This document shows positions 38,423 through 47,160 of a DNA stretch of 64,000 bases, in pieces. A program made the translations under genes and the position numbers. The notes below the pieces were generated by a model. It was not told the DNA's origin. It saw only the letters and a program-made list of their open reading frames with translations, and did not search any database. The stretch spans positions 1 to 64,000 of the forward strand of contig VGUJ01000005.1 of the NCBI GenBank assembly GCA_016874235.1, given 5' to 3'. Each line of letters begins with the position of its first letter. The stretch's first letter is position 1. Origin of the DNA: Gammaproteobacteria bacterium (GTDB taxonomy: Bacteria > Pseudomonadota > Gammaproteobacteria > Steroidobacterales > Steroidobacteraceae).

Positions 38423-38485
38423 AACCAATGAAAGCCGACAAGACCGCCCATGGGACCTGCGCAAACCTTGTTTTCTTTATTGGTT
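38423..38485 (-). other. Structured nrdJ leader RNA, nested inverted repeats
   Basis: Within the nrdJ leader, CTTTATTGGTT (38475-38485) can pair with AACCAATGAAAG (38423-38434) with one bulged base. Inside it ACAAG (38438-38442) can pair with CTTGT (38467-38471). Together they would form a nested helix in the minus-strand transcript. No cobalamin riboswitch signature is visible. Whether it regulates nrdJ is unknown. Confidence 0.35.
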
Positions 38486-38544
38486 AGCCGCGCAAATACG
38501 GCCAATCCCCCTTCCCCGACTCCACCCTCCGACTCTTGCGAGAC

Positions 38545-38560
38545 GCACAAGATGTAGTGT
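38545..38560 (-). promoter_or_regulatory. NrdR-box-like operator upstream of nrdJ
   Basis: The minus strand reads ACACTACATCTTGTGC, which matches 13 of 16 positions of the NrdR consensus as I recall it and keeps all its invariant bases. It lies about 10 bases downstream of the nrdJ -10 element, over the likely transcription start, where a repressor would be effective. NrdR boxes usually occur in close pairs; a second close copy was not found. Confidence 0.65.
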
Positions 38561-38570
38561 CGAGGGGCAG

Positions 38571-38599
38571 AGAGTAAGCATGACCCCATGGAGCGTCAA
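38571..38599 (-). promoter_or_regulatory. Probable nrdJ promoter
   Basis: On the minus strand TTGACG (38594-38599) and TACTCT (38571-38576) are spaced 17 bases apart. The implied start near 38564 gives an untranslated leader of about 190 bases. The rest of the 38372-38838 gap holds this promoter, the NrdR-like box, the leader helices and the upstream region of the Do-family protease. No further gene was seen there. Confidence 0.6.
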
Positions 38600-38720
38600 G
38601 ACTTTGATTCCCATTCGGATATACTGAAATAAATCATATTTATCAATAATTTATGGTGATTTAGGCTGGAAAATTTGTTACGCAATGGGAGAAGAGACGA
38701 ACAACTCTGTCCAGCCGGGA

Positions 38721-38736
38721 TTACAACATCTTGTGT
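38721..38736 (+). promoter_or_regulatory. Second NrdR-box-like sequence near the protease gene
   Basis: TTACAACATCTTGTGT shares the core ACATCTTGTG with the box at 38545-38560 (opposite strand) and fits 12 of 16 NrdR consensus positions. It is 102 bases before the Do-family protease start and about 160 bases from the first box, too far for the usual paired arrangement. May be coincidental. Confidence 0.3.
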
Positions 38737-38838
38737 TTTTGCGTCTTTTCACACAGTACCCACAAGTTATCCTCTTGAAAGAACCCTGAAGATCCGCATA
38801 TCCCCGTTTCCCCTTCTCATCCGGGACGGAGATCCGTC

Positions 38839-40266
38839 ATGAAACCTCTGCTGCGCCGAATCGCCCTTCTCGGACACTTAGCCGTGGCCGCGCTCGCCGC
38901 GGCTGCGCCCTCCTCGTACGCCGCAGCGCAAACAGCGGAGGGGCAGGCTCCGAACAATCGAACCGTCGCGCCAATGCCCTCACTCGCGCCGATGATCAAA
39001 CGGGTATCGCCCGCGGTGGTGAGCATTGGTATCCAGGGTTCCGTGCGCGAGCAGGGACGCAATCCTTTGTTCGACGATCCCTTCTTCAGGCGTTTTTTCA
39101 ATGTACCGCCCGATGCGGGCACGCGAGAGCGCCCCTTCCAATCTGCGGGCTCCGGCGTCATCGTCGATGCGAAGCACGGTCACATCATCACCAACGCCCA
39201 CGTCGTCGAGAATGCGCGTGAAATCACCGTGACGCTCTCCGACCAGCGTCAGTTCCCCGCCAAGGTCATCGGCAGCGATCCGCGCACGGACATCGCCGTC
39301 ATTCAGATCAAAGCGCCTGATCTCGCGCAGATCGTCCTCGGCGACTCTGATCAACTCGAACCTGGAGACTATGTTGCGGCGATTGGTAATCCGTTTGGTC
39401 TGCAGCAATCGGTCTCGTACGGCATCGTCAGCGCGCTTGGTCGATCAGGCATGAATCCGGACGGCTATGAAAGCCTCATTCAAACCGACGCCTCCATCAA
39501 TCCCGGCAACTCAGGGGGCGCTCTCGTCAATCTGCGCGGGGAACTCGTCGGTATCAACAACATGATTCTCTCGGGTAGCGGCGGCAATATCGGGATCGGA
39601 TTCGCGATCCCGGTCAACATGGCGCGGAGCATCACTGATCAACTCATCAAGTTCGGATCAGTGAAACGAGGTCAGTTAGGCGTCACCATCGCACCGGTCA
39701 CGCCTGACGTCGCCGATGCGCTTGCGCTCAAAAATACGGGGGGCGCGCTGATCACTCAGGTCGCAAAAGACTCGGCAGCATCGCGAGCAGGACTTCGAGC
39801 GGGCGATATCGTCACGGCTCTCGATGGGCGCAACGTTAAATCTGCCGCCGAGTTTCGTAACGTAATCGGACTGCTACGCGTTGGGGAAAAAGTGGAGATC
39901 GCACTGCTGCGCGACGGGCAGTCGCGTAAGGTCATTGCGGAAGTCGCAGACCCTGCGGCACAAACCACCAGCGAGACAAGTGACTCCCGTAACGTACCCG
40001 AGGGTAGTCAGCACCGCGCGCTCGAGGGCGCGCAGCTCGAGGATGCCCCGTCGGGCGGTGTGATCGTCCGATCCGTCACACCGGGTAGCCCAGCGGCGAA
40101 CACCGGGTTGCGCACGAACGACATCATCGTTGCTGCGAATGGCGTGCGCATCGCCAGTAGCGCGGATCTCAGCGCAGCGTGGCGCGCGTCGGCGAGTCGC
40201 GGCGGCTCGACGATCGTTTTGCAAATCAGGCGTGGTGGCGAAACGGCCATCATCTTGCTCCGCTGA
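38839..40266 (+). CDS. Do-family periplasmic serine protease/chaperone (DegP/DegQ/MucD-like)
   Basis: Envelope quality-control protease, 475 residues. A signal peptide of about 30 residues (MKPLLRRIALLGHLAVAALA...) precedes a trypsin-like domain with His121 in TNAHVVENA, Asp151 in TDIAVIQI and Ser225 in NPGNSGGALVN. Two PDZ domains follow (about 280-365 and 385-470), the standard Do arrangement. GGAG lies 7 bases before the ATG. I could not identify a clear sigma-E promoter in the gap upstream. Confidence 0.93.
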   Translation: MKPLLRRIALLGHLAVAALAAAAPSSYAAAQTAEGQAPNNRTVAPMPSLAPMIKRVSPAVVSIGIQGSVREQGRNPLFDDPFFRRFFNVPPDAGTRERPFQSAGSGVIVDAKHGHIITNAHVVENAREITVTLSDQRQFPAKVIGSDPRTDIAVIQIKAPDLAQIVLGDSDQLEPGDYVAAIGNPFGLQQSVSYGIVSALGRSGMNPDGYESLIQTDASINPGNSGGALVNLRGELVGINNMILSGSGGNIGIGFAIPVNMARSITDQLIKFGSVKRGQLGVTIAPVTPDVADALALKNTGGALITQVAKDSAASRAGLRAGDIVTALDGRNVKSAAEFRNVIGLLRVGEKVEIALLRDGQSRKVIAEVADPAAQTTSETSDSRNVPEGSQHRALEGAQLEDAPSGGVIVRSVTPGSPAANTGLRTNDIIVAANGVRIASSADLSAAWRASASRGGSTIVLQIRRGGETAIILLR

Positions 40267-40268
40267 TC

Positions 40269-41183
40269 ATGCGTACGCTCGACATCACGGTGCTTGGTGG
40301 CACCGGCTTCGTCGGTAGTGCGCTCGTCGCGCGTCTTGCCACAGCAGGCCACCGACTCAGATTACCCTCGCGTAATCCTCACGCTGCGCGGCATCTCGCG
40401 GTACTCCCCAATGTCGAGCGAATCCGCGCTGACGTCCACGACCCCGAAGCCCTGAGGAAAGTTGTTGCCGGTAGCGAGGTCGTGATCAATCTCGTCGGCA
40501 TCCTCAATGAAAAAGGCCGATCGGGTCGTGGGTTCAACCTTGCACACGCCGAACTCACTCGGAAAACGATCGCAGCTTGCATCGAGACGGGCGTCTCGCG
40601 CTATCTGCACATGAGCGCCCTCGGCGCGAACGACGGCGGACCCAGTCACTACCTGCGCTCCAAAGGTATCGCCGAAAGACATGTCCGCGCAGCGCCTGCC
40701 TCGCTTGATTGGACGATCTTCCGCCCTTCGGTGATCTTTGGTCGCGGTGACTCTCTCCTCAATCGATTCGCCGGGCTCTTGCACTTAAGTGGCGGTTTCA
40801 TACCCCTTGCGCGCGCTGAGGCCAAGTTTTCCCCCGTCTGGATCGATGACGTGGTCTCTAGCTTCGAATCCGCCCTGTTAGGCGGTGCTACGAGCCGACA
40901 GTCCTACGATCTGTGCGGGCCTGAGGTCATCACACTCGCAGATCTGGTGCGCTACACCGGATCGCTCGCGGGTACCGGAGCGCATGTCATCGCACTTCCC
41001 GACGTCATCGGACGGCTTCAGGCGCGTCTGATGGACTTTGTACCCGGCAAGCCTTTTTCGACCGACAACTTCTTATCCCTGACGGTCGATAATGTTTGCC
41101 AGGACAACGGGTTTGCTCGTTTGGGCATCACGCCCACCCCGCTACGTAGCATCGCGCCCACGTACATCCGTCCATCGCGTTAA
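40269..41183 (+). CDS. NAD(P)-binding SDR protein, complex I NDUFA9-like
   Basis: Atypical short-chain dehydrogenase of about 304 residues, close to the NDUFA9 accessory subunit family. The NAD(P) loop VLGGTGFVGSAL is at the start, followed by INLVGIL and HMSALGAN. The canonical YxxxK pair is replaced by YLRSKG, still Tyr-x3-Lys. The ATG at 40269 is 2 bases after the protease stop. Bacterial members are variously annotated as NADH dehydrogenase subunits or ubiquinone-related reductases; the role here is not resolved. Confidence 0.82.
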   Translation: MRTLDITVLGGTGFVGSALVARLATAGHRLRLPSRNPHAARHLAVLPNVERIRADVHDPEALRKVVAGSEVVINLVGILNEKGRSGRGFNLAHAELTRKTIAACIETGVSRYLHMSALGANDGGPSHYLRSKGIAERHVRAAPASLDWTIFRPSVIFGRGDSLLNRFAGLLHLSGGFIPLARAEAKFSPVWIDDVVSSFESALLGGATSRQSYDLCGPEVITLADLVRYTGSLAGTGAHVIALPDVIGRLQARLMDFVPGKPFSTDNFLSLTVDNVCQDNGFARLGITPTPLRSIAPTYIRPSR

Positions 41184-41192
41184 CATCGGTGC

Positions 41193-42425
41193 GTGGACAT
41201 CTACCTCGTAGGCGGCGCCGTCCGCGATGAGCTGCTCGGTCGCCCCGTGGGCGAGCGAGACTGGGTCGTGGTCGGCGCAACACCGATCGAGCTCGAATCG
41301 CGCGGCTATCAACCGGTGGGCAAGGACTTCCCGGTCTTTCTGCACCCGCAGACGCGCGAGGAATATGCCCTGGCAAGACTCGAACGCAAAGTTGCACCGG
41401 GCTACCGCGGATTCACTACCGAGTTCTCCCCATCGGTCACCCTAGAGCAAGATCTCGCGCGACGTGATCTCACCATCAACGCGATGGCGCGAGACCCATC
41501 GGGGAACATCATCGACCCGTTCTGCGGTCGTGAAGATCTTGAGAAGCGCGTACTGCGTCACGTATCGCCCGCGTTCGTTGAGGATCCCGTTCGCATTCTG
41601 CGCGTTGCACGATTCATCGCACGATTTGCATCACTTGGCTTCACCGTCGCGCCAGAAACCATAAACCTCATGAGGCGTATGGTCGAATCAGGCGAGGTAG
41701 ACGCTTTGGTGCCCGAACGCGTCTGGCGCGAACTTGCCCGCGCGCTTGATGAATCAACCCCTCGCGCCGCCATTGAGTTGCTACGCGAGACGGGCGGGCT
41801 GCGCGTGATCCTGCCAGAGATCGATGCGCTCTTTGGCGTCCCCCAACGGCCCGAGTGGCATCCTGAGGTCGATACCGGAGAACACACGCTGCTTGCGCTT
41901 CAAGTCGCCGCCTCTCGTGGAGCTTCGCAAGCCGTACGTTTTGCTGTGCTCGTTCATGATCTCGGCAAAGCGCTGACACCAAGATCCGAATGGCCTAAAC
42001 ACCACGCGCATGAAACGCTCGGCTTACCGGCTATCGAGGCGCTGTGCGCACGTCTGCGAGTGCCGCAAGAGCACCGCGAGCTCGGTGTGCTTGCGAGCCG
42101 ATTTCACACTCACGTACATCGCGGGCTCGAGCTGCGCACGAGCACACTTCTAGAGTTGCTCGAACATTGTGATGCTTTCCGTCGGCCAGCGCGCTTCAAC
42201 GAATTTCTCGAAGCGTGCGAGTGTGATGCTCGTGGTCGTCTGGGGTTTGAAGATAAGCCCTATCCACAACGCGCCCGGGTAGAACAGGCTTTCGAAATCG
42301 CACGCGCCGTCTCTCTTTCTGAAGCCGAACGCGAAGGGCTCGACGGCGCCGCGATCGGTGAGCGTTTGCGCACCAAGCGCCTTGCGGCGTTAAAGCGAAT
42401 CGCGCAGGTCTCTCAAGGAGAATGA
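41193..42425 (+). CDS. cca: Multifunctional CCA tRNA nucleotidyltransferase
   Basis: Adds and repairs the CCA end of tRNAs. The N-terminal nucleotidyltransferase part has [14 protein letters not shown] and [13 protein letters not shown]; the C-terminal HD domain has [10 protein letters not shown], as in gammaproteobacterial enzymes that also have phosphohydrolase activity. At 410 residues it matches E. coli (412). Start is GTG at 41193, nine bases after the upstream stop. The last 36 bases overlap the MidA-like gene on the other strand. Confidence 0.96.
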   Translation: MDIYLVGGAVRDELLGRPVGERDWVVVGATPIELESRGYQPVGKDFPVFLHPQTREEYALARLERKVAPGYRGFTTEFSPSVTLEQDLARRDLTINAMARDPSGNIIDPFCGREDLEKRVLRHVSPAFVEDPVRILRVARFIARFASLGFTVAPETINLMRRMVESGEVDALVPERVWRELARALDESTPRAAIELLRETGGLRVILPEIDALFGVPQRPEWHPEVDTGEHTLLALQVAASRGASQAVRFAVLVHDLGKALTPRSEWPKHHAHETLGLPAIEALCARLRVPQEHRELGVLASRFHTHVHRGLELRTSTLLELLEHCDAFRRPARFNEFLEACECDARGRLGFEDKPYPQRARVEQAFEIARAVSLSEAEREGLDGAAIGERLRTKRLAALKRIAQVSQGE

Positions 42426-43631
42426 GGGCTCATCGGCGATCTCGCCCTCGTCGAGATTTCGCGTGAGCATCATGAACTTCACCGACTCGCCCATCTCGCC
42501 GGGCAGCAAGAGCGTTCGAGCGCCATGGGCGAGCGAAAGGTAATCGGGGCTCGCCGGATCGAGGCCTGTCGCCATTATCTGAAGTTCCTGCTCGATACCC
42601 GCGCCCATCAAAAATGCAGCCTGGGTGGTAAAGCCCGTTACTTTGAACCCCGCTCGAGAGGCCGACTCGGCGACCGCCGAGAAATCCACCCACGCCGTGA
42701 TGTCGCCGAGTCCCGGCAAAAGAAAAGGATCGCCGTGCGCGTAGTGCCGGTAATGGCAGCGAAGGCTGCCCTGTATCCGATCCGGATGCATCAAGTGGAG
42801 TCGCGGCAATCCGTAATCGGCAAGCAGGACGACTCCTCGATCCATCGCGGCAGACAGGGCACTCATCCAACCATCAAGCCAAGGATGCCATTCACCGCAA
42901 TATCCCTCTGGCAAAATCTCGTCGTGCAGAAGTAAATCTTTGATGCGCTGCTCGGCTGCTTCGATGAACTCAGCGTCGCCCGGAGCAGCCCCGTCGGGCG
43001 GCCTGACACGCCACTCGAATCCTGAGGCACCGAGCCCCACGCCAAGTCGCCACCACGTCTCACCGCGAACTACGAACCGCTCACAGGGCAATGCGTCGAG
43101 CACCTCGTTTGCAAACACCACGCCTCGAAATCCGCGTGGTAATTCATTGATCCACTCGACGCCTGTCATCGAATGTAATGTCTCAACTTGCCTTGCACGT
43201 AAATCACCGCTGACTTCCAGCAAGGCGTAGCGTCGCAGCGCCGATCCGGGCTCGGTTAGCACCTCGAGCGCATCGGCCGCAAATCGACCCGTCCCGGGGC
43301 CGAACTCGAGAACGGCATCGGTACCGGTGCCGCCCAACCAACTCGAGATCCGGCGCGCGCAAGTTCTCGAGAAAAGCGGCGAAATGAGCGGTGCCGTGAC
43401 GAAATCGCCTTCGCCGCCGAACTTGGCGGCACCCGCGCTGTAGTAACCGAGCGCAGGCGCATAAAGCGCTAACTGCATGTACTCGGCAAACGAGATCCAC
43501 CCGCCTGCCGCGCTAATTCTCTCGACGATCAGGCTGCGAACTCGCTCCGAGTGCGCCAAGGCATCCGGGGACGGCGTCGGAAGCCCCTTTTCTCCCGCAT
43601 TCGAGATTGAGACTGGGCCGCGCCGCGTCAT
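42390..43631 (-). CDS. SAM-dependent methyltransferase, MidA/NDUFAF7 family
   Basis: Class I methyltransferase of 413 residues in the family of NDUFAF7, which methylates an arginine of mitochondrial complex I. Family stretches are [22 protein letters not shown] near the start, [15 protein letters not shown], the SAM-binding [16 protein letters not shown], and the [14 protein letters not shown] motif. An NDUFA9-like gene lies two genes away on the other strand, a suggestive complex I pairing. The bacterial substrate is unknown. Confidence 0.88.
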   Translation of the reverse strand: MTRRGPVSISNAGEKGLPTPSPDALAHSERVRSLIVERISAAGGWISFAEYMQLALYAPALGYYSAGAAKFGGEGDFVTAPLISPLFSRTCARRISSWLGGTGTDAVLEFGPGTGRFAADALEVLTEPGSALRRYALLEVSGDLRARQVETLHSMTGVEWINELPRGFRGVVFANEVLDALPCERFVVRGETWWRLGVGLGASGFEWRVRPPDGAAPGDAEFIEAAEQRIKDLLLHDEILPEGYCGEWHPWLDGWMSALSAAMDRGVVLLADYGLPRLHLMHPDRIQGSLRCHYRHYAHGDPFLLPGLGDITAWVDFSAVAESASRAGFKVTGFTTQAAFLMGAGIEQELQIMATGLDPASPDYLSLAHGARTLLLPGEMGESVKFMMLTRNLDEGEIADEPSFSLRDLRDSL

Positions 43632-43642
43632 AATCGGGACCT

Positions 43643-44425
43643 ATGAGCGATCCGCATTCTTCGAGCCCCGTGAGACCCGACCAACCCCTCTCGGGCAAGG
43701 TTGCACTGATCACGGGAGGAGCCCGTCGGGTCGGCGCCGAAGTAGCCCGGGTCTTCCACGGTGCCGGCGCAACGGTCATCGTGCACTTCCAGCACTCGGC
43801 CAAAGAAGCCGAGTCGCTCATCGCCGAACTCAACTCCAGCCGCGCGAACAGCGCTGCATGTATCGGCGGAGATCTGCTCGACACGATGTATCTCGGCAAG
43901 CTTCCGCAGTTTGCTCAAGAGCGATTCGGAAGACTCGACATTCTGGTCAACAATGCTTCCACGTTTTATCCAACCCCAGTCGGCGAAATCACCGAAACGC
44001 ATTGGGATGACCTGCTCGGAACAAACTTGAAGGCTCCGTTGTTTCTGTCTCAGGCTGCTGCACCGGCGTTGCGACTCTCGCATGGCCTCATACTCAACAT
44101 CGTTGACATACATGGCATGCGTCCGCTGCGGCGCTACCCGGTCTACGGCATCGCCAAAGCGGGGCTCATCATGCTGACACGCTCGCTCGCTCGCGAACTC
44201 GGTCCGCAGATCCGCGTCAACGCGATCGCGCCGGGCCCCGTGATGTGGCCTGCCGATGGCGTCGCCGACGCGGAGCTTCAACAAAAAATCGTTGGAAGAA
44301 CTCTGCTCAAACGAAGCGGCTCGGCGCTCGATATCGCACGCACTGCTCTTTTCTTTGCAGCAGATGCCCCTTTCATCACCGGACAAGTGATGCCGGTCGA
44401 TGGAGGTCGCAGCGTCGCTTGGTGA
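43643..44425 (+). CDS. Pteridine reductase (SDR family)
   Basis: NADPH-dependent reductase of pterins and dihydrofolate, like trypanosomatid PTR1 and bacterial FolM. It shows the cofactor loop ITGGARRVGAEVARVFHGAG, with the family's Arg after the glycine motif, NNAS, and the catalytic Tyr-Lys in YPVYGIAKAG. 260 residues. Its stop lies 2 bases from the folK stop, convergent, so it abuts the folate genes. The start at 43643 has GGGA nearby. Could supply tetrahydrofolate or tetrahydromonapterin. Confidence 0.86.
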   Translation: MSDPHSSSPVRPDQPLSGKVALITGGARRVGAEVARVFHGAGATVIVHFQHSAKEAESLIAELNSSRANSAACIGGDLLDTMYLGKLPQFAQERFGRLDILVNNASTFYPTPVGEITETHWDDLLGTNLKAPLFLSQAAAPALRLSHGLILNIVDIHGMRPLRRYPVYGIAKAGLIMLTRSLARELGPQIRVNAIAPGPVMWPADGVADAELQQKIVGRTLLKRSGSALDIARTALFFAADAPFITGQVMPVDGGRSVAW

Positions 44426-44427
44426 AT

Positions 44428-44925
44428 TCATTGAGCGCTGAGTGACAACTCGATCCGCGTCAACGGGTGTGCGTCACGATCAAATCGTTCCCACAACTCC
44501 GAAATCTTTCGACCTTCGAGCGGATGGACGACTTCACCGCCCACGTCCGCCATCGGCCCGAGCATATAGGCACGGCGCAGTAGGTCGGGCCTCGGCAATA
44601 CAAGCCCGGGCTCGGCACACACCATGTCTCCAAAAAGCAAAATATCGAGATCCATACTTCTCGGCGCCCACTTCGGCGCATCACGCTCTCGGCCGCACAG
44701 CCCCTCGATACGCTGTAGCTCGGCAACGACCCCTCGCACCGGTAAGTCAGTATCGAACGCCGCTACGAAGTTGATGAAATCGTCGCCCTCAAAGCCTGCC
44801 GCGACGTTTTGGTAGGCCGGCGAAAACTCGACCTTTCCGAAAGCCCTAACGACCTCACTCGACGCTAAACGAAGATTTCGCTCGGCGTCGACATTACTGC
44901 CCGCAGCTACAAATACTCGAGTCAT
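44428..44925 (-). CDS. folK: 2-amino-4-hydroxy-6-hydroxymethyldihydropteridine pyrophosphokinase
   Basis: Transfers pyrophosphate from ATP to hydroxymethyl-dihydropterin in folate synthesis. The family motifs VAAGSNVDAERNLRLA, RDAPKWAPRSMDLDILLFGD and LPRPDLLRRAYMLGPMADV are intact in 165 residues. It starts 9 bases after the folB stop. The C-terminal tail ends within 2 bases of the pteridine reductase stop. Confidence 0.95.
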   Translation of the reverse strand: MTRVFVAAGSNVDAERNLRLASSEVVRAFGKVEFSPAYQNVAAGFEGDDFINFVAAFDTDLPVRGVVAELQRIEGLCGRERDAPKWAPRSMDLDILLFGDMVCAEPGLVLPRPDLLRRAYMLGPMADVGGEVVHPLEGRKISELWERFDRDAHPLTRIELSLSAQ

Positions 44926-44934
44926 CAGCGCTAG

Positions 44935-45330
44935 TTACTTGGATGCAGCAAGATCCGCACGATTACGTTCGATGGCGACACCGACATCGCGCGAACCGCG
45001 GATCGCGCCGGGCTTGTTGATCCAGATACGAACCCACTCAATGCCGAACTCTTCGAGAATCACCATCGCCATACGATGCGCCATCGTCTCGACGAGCATG
45101 AACTCCGACGCCTCGACGAACGCAATCACCCGCTTGGCAACGCTCTTGTAATCAAGCGTATCGACCACATCGTCGGAACGCGCCGCGCGCGTGCAGTCCA
45201 CCGGCAACTCAAGATCGATCTGGATACGCTGCTTCACGCGGCGCTCCCAATCGATGAAGCCGATAATGCATTCGACTTCGAGACCTCTTAAGAAAATTTT
45301 GTCGGCAGCACGAGTCGTCACGATTTCCAC
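44935..45330 (-). CDS. folB: Dihydroneopterin aldolase
   Basis: Converts dihydroneopterin to hydroxymethyl-dihydropterin. The motif IFLRGLEVECIIGFIDWERRVKQ at its start, DYKSVAKRVI and the C-terminal KPGAIRGSRDVGV are typical. The GTG at 45330 has its AGGAG only 2 bases upstream, too close; a GTG three codons later would have 11-base spacing. The true start may be either. It is 6 bases after the tsaD stop. Confidence 0.93.
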   Translation of the reverse strand: MEIVTTRAADKIFLRGLEVECIIGFIDWERRVKQRIQIDLELPVDCTRAARSDDVVDTLDYKSVAKRVIAFVEASEFMLVETMAHRMAMVILEEFGIEWVRIWINKPGAIRGSRDVGVAIERNRADLAASK

Positions 45331-45336
45331 TACTCC

Positions 45337-46362
45337 TCAAAAATTTCCAGGCGGACGTAAACTGTCGAGCGGCCATTGGGCCCGCGCACGTACTCCAGCA
45401 GCGTCTTGCTCACCCGCCGCGAGCCGCGCATGCCCCGCAACCGCAATCATTGCCGCGTTATCGGTACAGAACTCGAGGCGCGGATAGTACACGCGAACAC
45501 CGTGTTTCGCGGCGGCGGCCTCTAAACGCGAGCGCAAACATCGGTTCGCGCTCACACCCCCTGAAACAACGAGGGTGTCGAGCCCGGTGTGCGCCACGGC
45601 CCGCAGACTTTTGGCGACTAACGTATCGACGACGGCATCTTGCAGTGCGAGTGCGATGTCCGCGCGATCCTGAACATCGGCATTGGGCAGTGAACGCACG
45701 GCGTGAAGGACCGCTGTCTTCAATCCTGAAAAACTGAACTCGAGTCCCGGTCGATCGAGCATGGGCCGCGGAAACACATATCGCGACGGGCGACCCGACT
45801 CGGCAAGACGCGCTAAGTGCGGACCGCCGGGATACGGTAGCCCGAGAAGCTTCGCGCTCTTATCAAAGGCTTCGCCTGCAGCGTCATCCCGCGTCTCGCC
45901 GAGCAGCGTGTAACGCCCCACGCCCGCGCATTCGATCAACATCGTGTGGCCGCCCGACACGAGTAACGCCACGTGGGGATACGACGGCGGATCAGGCTCG
46001 AGCAGCGGCGCGAGCAAATGGCCTTCTAGGTGATGAACACCCAGCGATGGGATGGACCACGCGTGCGCCAAAGAGCGCGCCAACGCGGCTCCCGTCAGCA
46101 AAGCACCGATCAAACCGGGTCCGGCCGTGTACGCGACGCCCTCGAGCGGCTTGCCATCGTCACCTGCCCGAGCGAGAACTCGATCAATCATTGGCAGCAG
46201 GCGCTGAACGTGGTCTCGGGAGGCAAGTTCCGGCACCACGCCCCCATAAACCTGATGTAAATCGATCTGCGAAAACACCTCGTGCGCAAGCAATCCGCGC
46301 TCTCCGTCAAAAACGGCCGCAGCGGATTCGTCACAGGAAGATTCGATGGCGAGGATGCGCAT
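45337..46362 (-). CDS. tsaD: tRNA N6-threonylcarbamoyladenosine synthase subunit TsaD
   Basis: Transfers the threonylcarbamoyl group to A37 of ANN-decoding tRNAs with TsaB and TsaE. The ASKHA-fold protein begins [17 protein letters not shown], has metal ligands in [14 protein letters not shown], and [12 protein letters not shown]. Length 341 is standard. It is divergent from rpsU, the order seen in many gammaproteobacteria. Confidence 0.96.
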   Translation of the reverse strand: MRILAIESSCDESAAAVFDGERGLLAHEVFSQIDLHQVYGGVVPELASRDHVQRLLPMIDRVLARAGDDGKPLEGVAYTAGPGLIGALLTGAALARSLAHAWSIPSLGVHHLEGHLLAPLLEPDPPSYPHVALLVSGGHTMLIECAGVGRYTLLGETRDDAAGEAFDKSAKLLGLPYPGGPHLARLAESGRPSRYVFPRPMLDRPGLEFSFSGLKTAVLHAVRSLPNADVQDRADIALALQDAVVDTLVAKSLRAVAHTGLDTLVVSGGVSANRCLRSRLEAAAAKHGVRVYYPRLEFCTDNAAMIAVAGHARLAAGEQDAAGVRARAQWPLDSLRPPGNF

Positions 46363-46377
46363 GGACTACCGACGATT

Positions 46378-46406
46378 TTGCCTTTTGCTCCGGGGATCAT
46401 TAGAAT
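46378..46406 (+). promoter_or_regulatory. rpsU promoter with overlapping palindrome
   Basis: TTGCCT (46378-46383) and TAGAAT (46401-46406) are separated by 17 bases. An inverted repeat, GGGGAT (46392-46397) and ATCCCC (46405-46410), straddles the -10 box and could be an operator. It does not match the LexA consensus known to control this operon in E. coli. Confidence 0.6.
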
Positions 46407-46469
46407 CCCCGCCCCTGTTTCCGCAGGGCGCTTTAGGAATTCCTTATTAATCAAGGGGTTGAGGTCGAG

Positions 46470-46682
46470 ATGCCGAGCGTTCGTGTACGAGAAAATGAGT
46501 ATTTCGACGCTGCCCTGCGTCGCTTCAAGCGCGCCTGCGAGAAGGCCGGTGTCCTCACCGAGCTTCGCCGACGCGAATTTTACGAGAAGCCGACCCAGGA
46601 GCGTAAGCGCAAGAAAGCTGCCGCCGTGAAGCGCCATCAGAAGCGCTCTTCGCCGCGAACCAGCATTTCTCGCGTGCGATAA
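46470..46682 (+). CDS. rpsU: 30S ribosomal protein S21
   Basis: Small basic protein of the small subunit. The start [26 protein letters not shown] and the Arg/Lys-rich tail [20 protein letters not shown] are diagnostic; 70 residues is normal. AAGGGG lies 9 bases before the ATG. It heads the rpsU-yqeY-dnaG-rpoD locus. Confidence 0.98.
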   Translation: MPSVRVRENEYFDAALRRFKRACEKAGVLTELRRREFYEKPTQERKRKKAAAVKRHQKRSSPRTSISRVR

Positions 46683-46688
46683 CTGCCG

Positions 46689-47138
46689 ATGTCGCTCAAG
46701 GAGCGCATCACCCAAGACATGAAAGACGCCATGCGCTCCGCAGAAAAGGAGCGTCTTGGGGTCATTCGGATGCTTCAGGCTGCCATCAAGCAGCGTGAGG
46801 TGGACGAGCGAATTACGCTCGATGACGCCCAAGTGCTGTCGGTCATCGAAAAAATGATCAAGCAGCGCAAAGAAGCCATCGCCCAGTTCGAAGCCGGCGG
46901 TCGCACCGATCTCGCCGAAAAAGAAGCCGCGGAAGCCAAGCAACTTTCGGCGTATTTGCCAGCCCAGCTGTCCCAGTCCGAAATCGAAGCGCTCGTCGCG
47001 GCGGCCATCGCCGAGACCGGCGCCGCGACGGTCAAGGACATGGGCAAGGTGATGGCGCTCGTCAAAACCCGCGCCGCGGGCCAGGCGGATATGGGTGCCG
47101 TCAGCGCCCTCATTAAGGCAAAGCTCAGCGCCGGCTGA
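46689..47138 (+). CDS. yqeY: GatB/YqeY domain protein
   Basis: Small helical protein related to the tail domain of the GatB amidotransferase subunit; its role is unclear. Typical stretches are LKERITQDMKDAMRSAEKER, DDAQVLSVIEKMIKQRKEAI and the C-terminal AAGQADMGAVSALIKAKL. 149 residues. It lies 6 bases after rpsU, in the position it takes between rpsU and dnaG in many gammaproteobacteria. Confidence 0.94.
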   Translation: MSLKERITQDMKDAMRSAEKERLGVIRMLQAAIKQREVDERITLDDAQVLSVIEKMIKQRKEAIAQFEAGGRTDLAEKEAAEAKQLSAYLPAQLSQSEIEALVAAAIAETGAATVKDMGKVMALVKTRAAGQADMGAVSALIKAKLSAG

Positions 47139-47160
47139 ACCGACCGCTTACTATTTGCCC

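Noticed and set aside
38372-38564. Adenosylcobalamin riboswitch in the nrdJ leader
   Set aside because: No B12-box (GCCACTG-like) or other conserved cobalamin-riboswitch element is visible.
38641-38838. Sigma-E promoter for the Do-family protease
   Set aside because: No GGAACTT-type -35 and matching -10 could be placed with correct spacing.
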